Shown one piece after another: positions 7,018-7,032 of a stretch of 7,032 nucleotides of DNA. The stretch comes from JAAYLC01 sp964636665 (GTDB lineage Bacteria; Bacteroidota; Bacteroidia; Flavobacteriales; Flavobacteriaceae). A program made the translations under genes and the position numbers. The DNA lies in assembly GCA_964636665.1 (NCBI GenBank), contig CAZWVT010000076.1:1-7032 (forward strand), in the 5' to 3' direction. The notes under the pieces are model-generated. The model saw only the letters and a program-made list of their open reading frames with translations. It did no database searches and was not told where the DNA came from. Each line of letters starts with the position of its first letter. The stretch's first letter is position 1.

Positions 7018-7032
7018 TCATTTGAACAGACG

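Overview
The window looks like chromosomal DNA from a member of the Bacteroidota, most likely the Flavobacteriia. The DNA is AT-rich and the starts lack Shine-Dalgarno sequences. Two promoters carry the phylum's TAnnTTTG -7 element. One lipoprotein has the Cys-Ser-Lys-Asp-Asp-Asp surface-export signature, next to an HmuY-type protein and a TonB-dependent receptor. I cannot name the species from sequence alone.

All four convincing genes lie on the minus strand, so in transcription order the window reads right to left. A DedA-family membrane protein (6967-6329) keeps all four charged residues of the family. After a 150-base gap come a TonB-dependent outer-membrane receptor (6178-4034) and, 30 bases on, an HmuY-like surface lipoprotein (4003-2579). 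These two form the clearest functional unit: a probable heme or iron-compound uptake operon, with the lipoprotein capturing ligand at the cell surface and the receptor importing it with TonB energy. Its promoter has a canonical -7 box overlapped by a perfect 14-base palindrome, a good candidate for an operator. A hairpin with a T-tract follows the lipoprotein gene. After a 166-base gap containing another -7 box, the last gene (2412-115) encodes a large membrane-anchored M28 zinc aminopeptidase with eight further membrane segments and a C-terminal soluble domain.

The left edge (12-86) holds two adjacent seven-base tandem repeat arrays of unlike sequence but nearly continuous phase. The right edge (6968-7032) is the DedA upstream region, with a small inverted repeat and no recognisable promoter.

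I see no CRISPR array, RNA gene, insertion sequence, prophage or defence system. The genes are all intact and of familiar families. The points most worth following up are the putative operator of the uptake operon, the enlarged HmuY-like protein with unresolved heme ligands, and the heptamer arrays.
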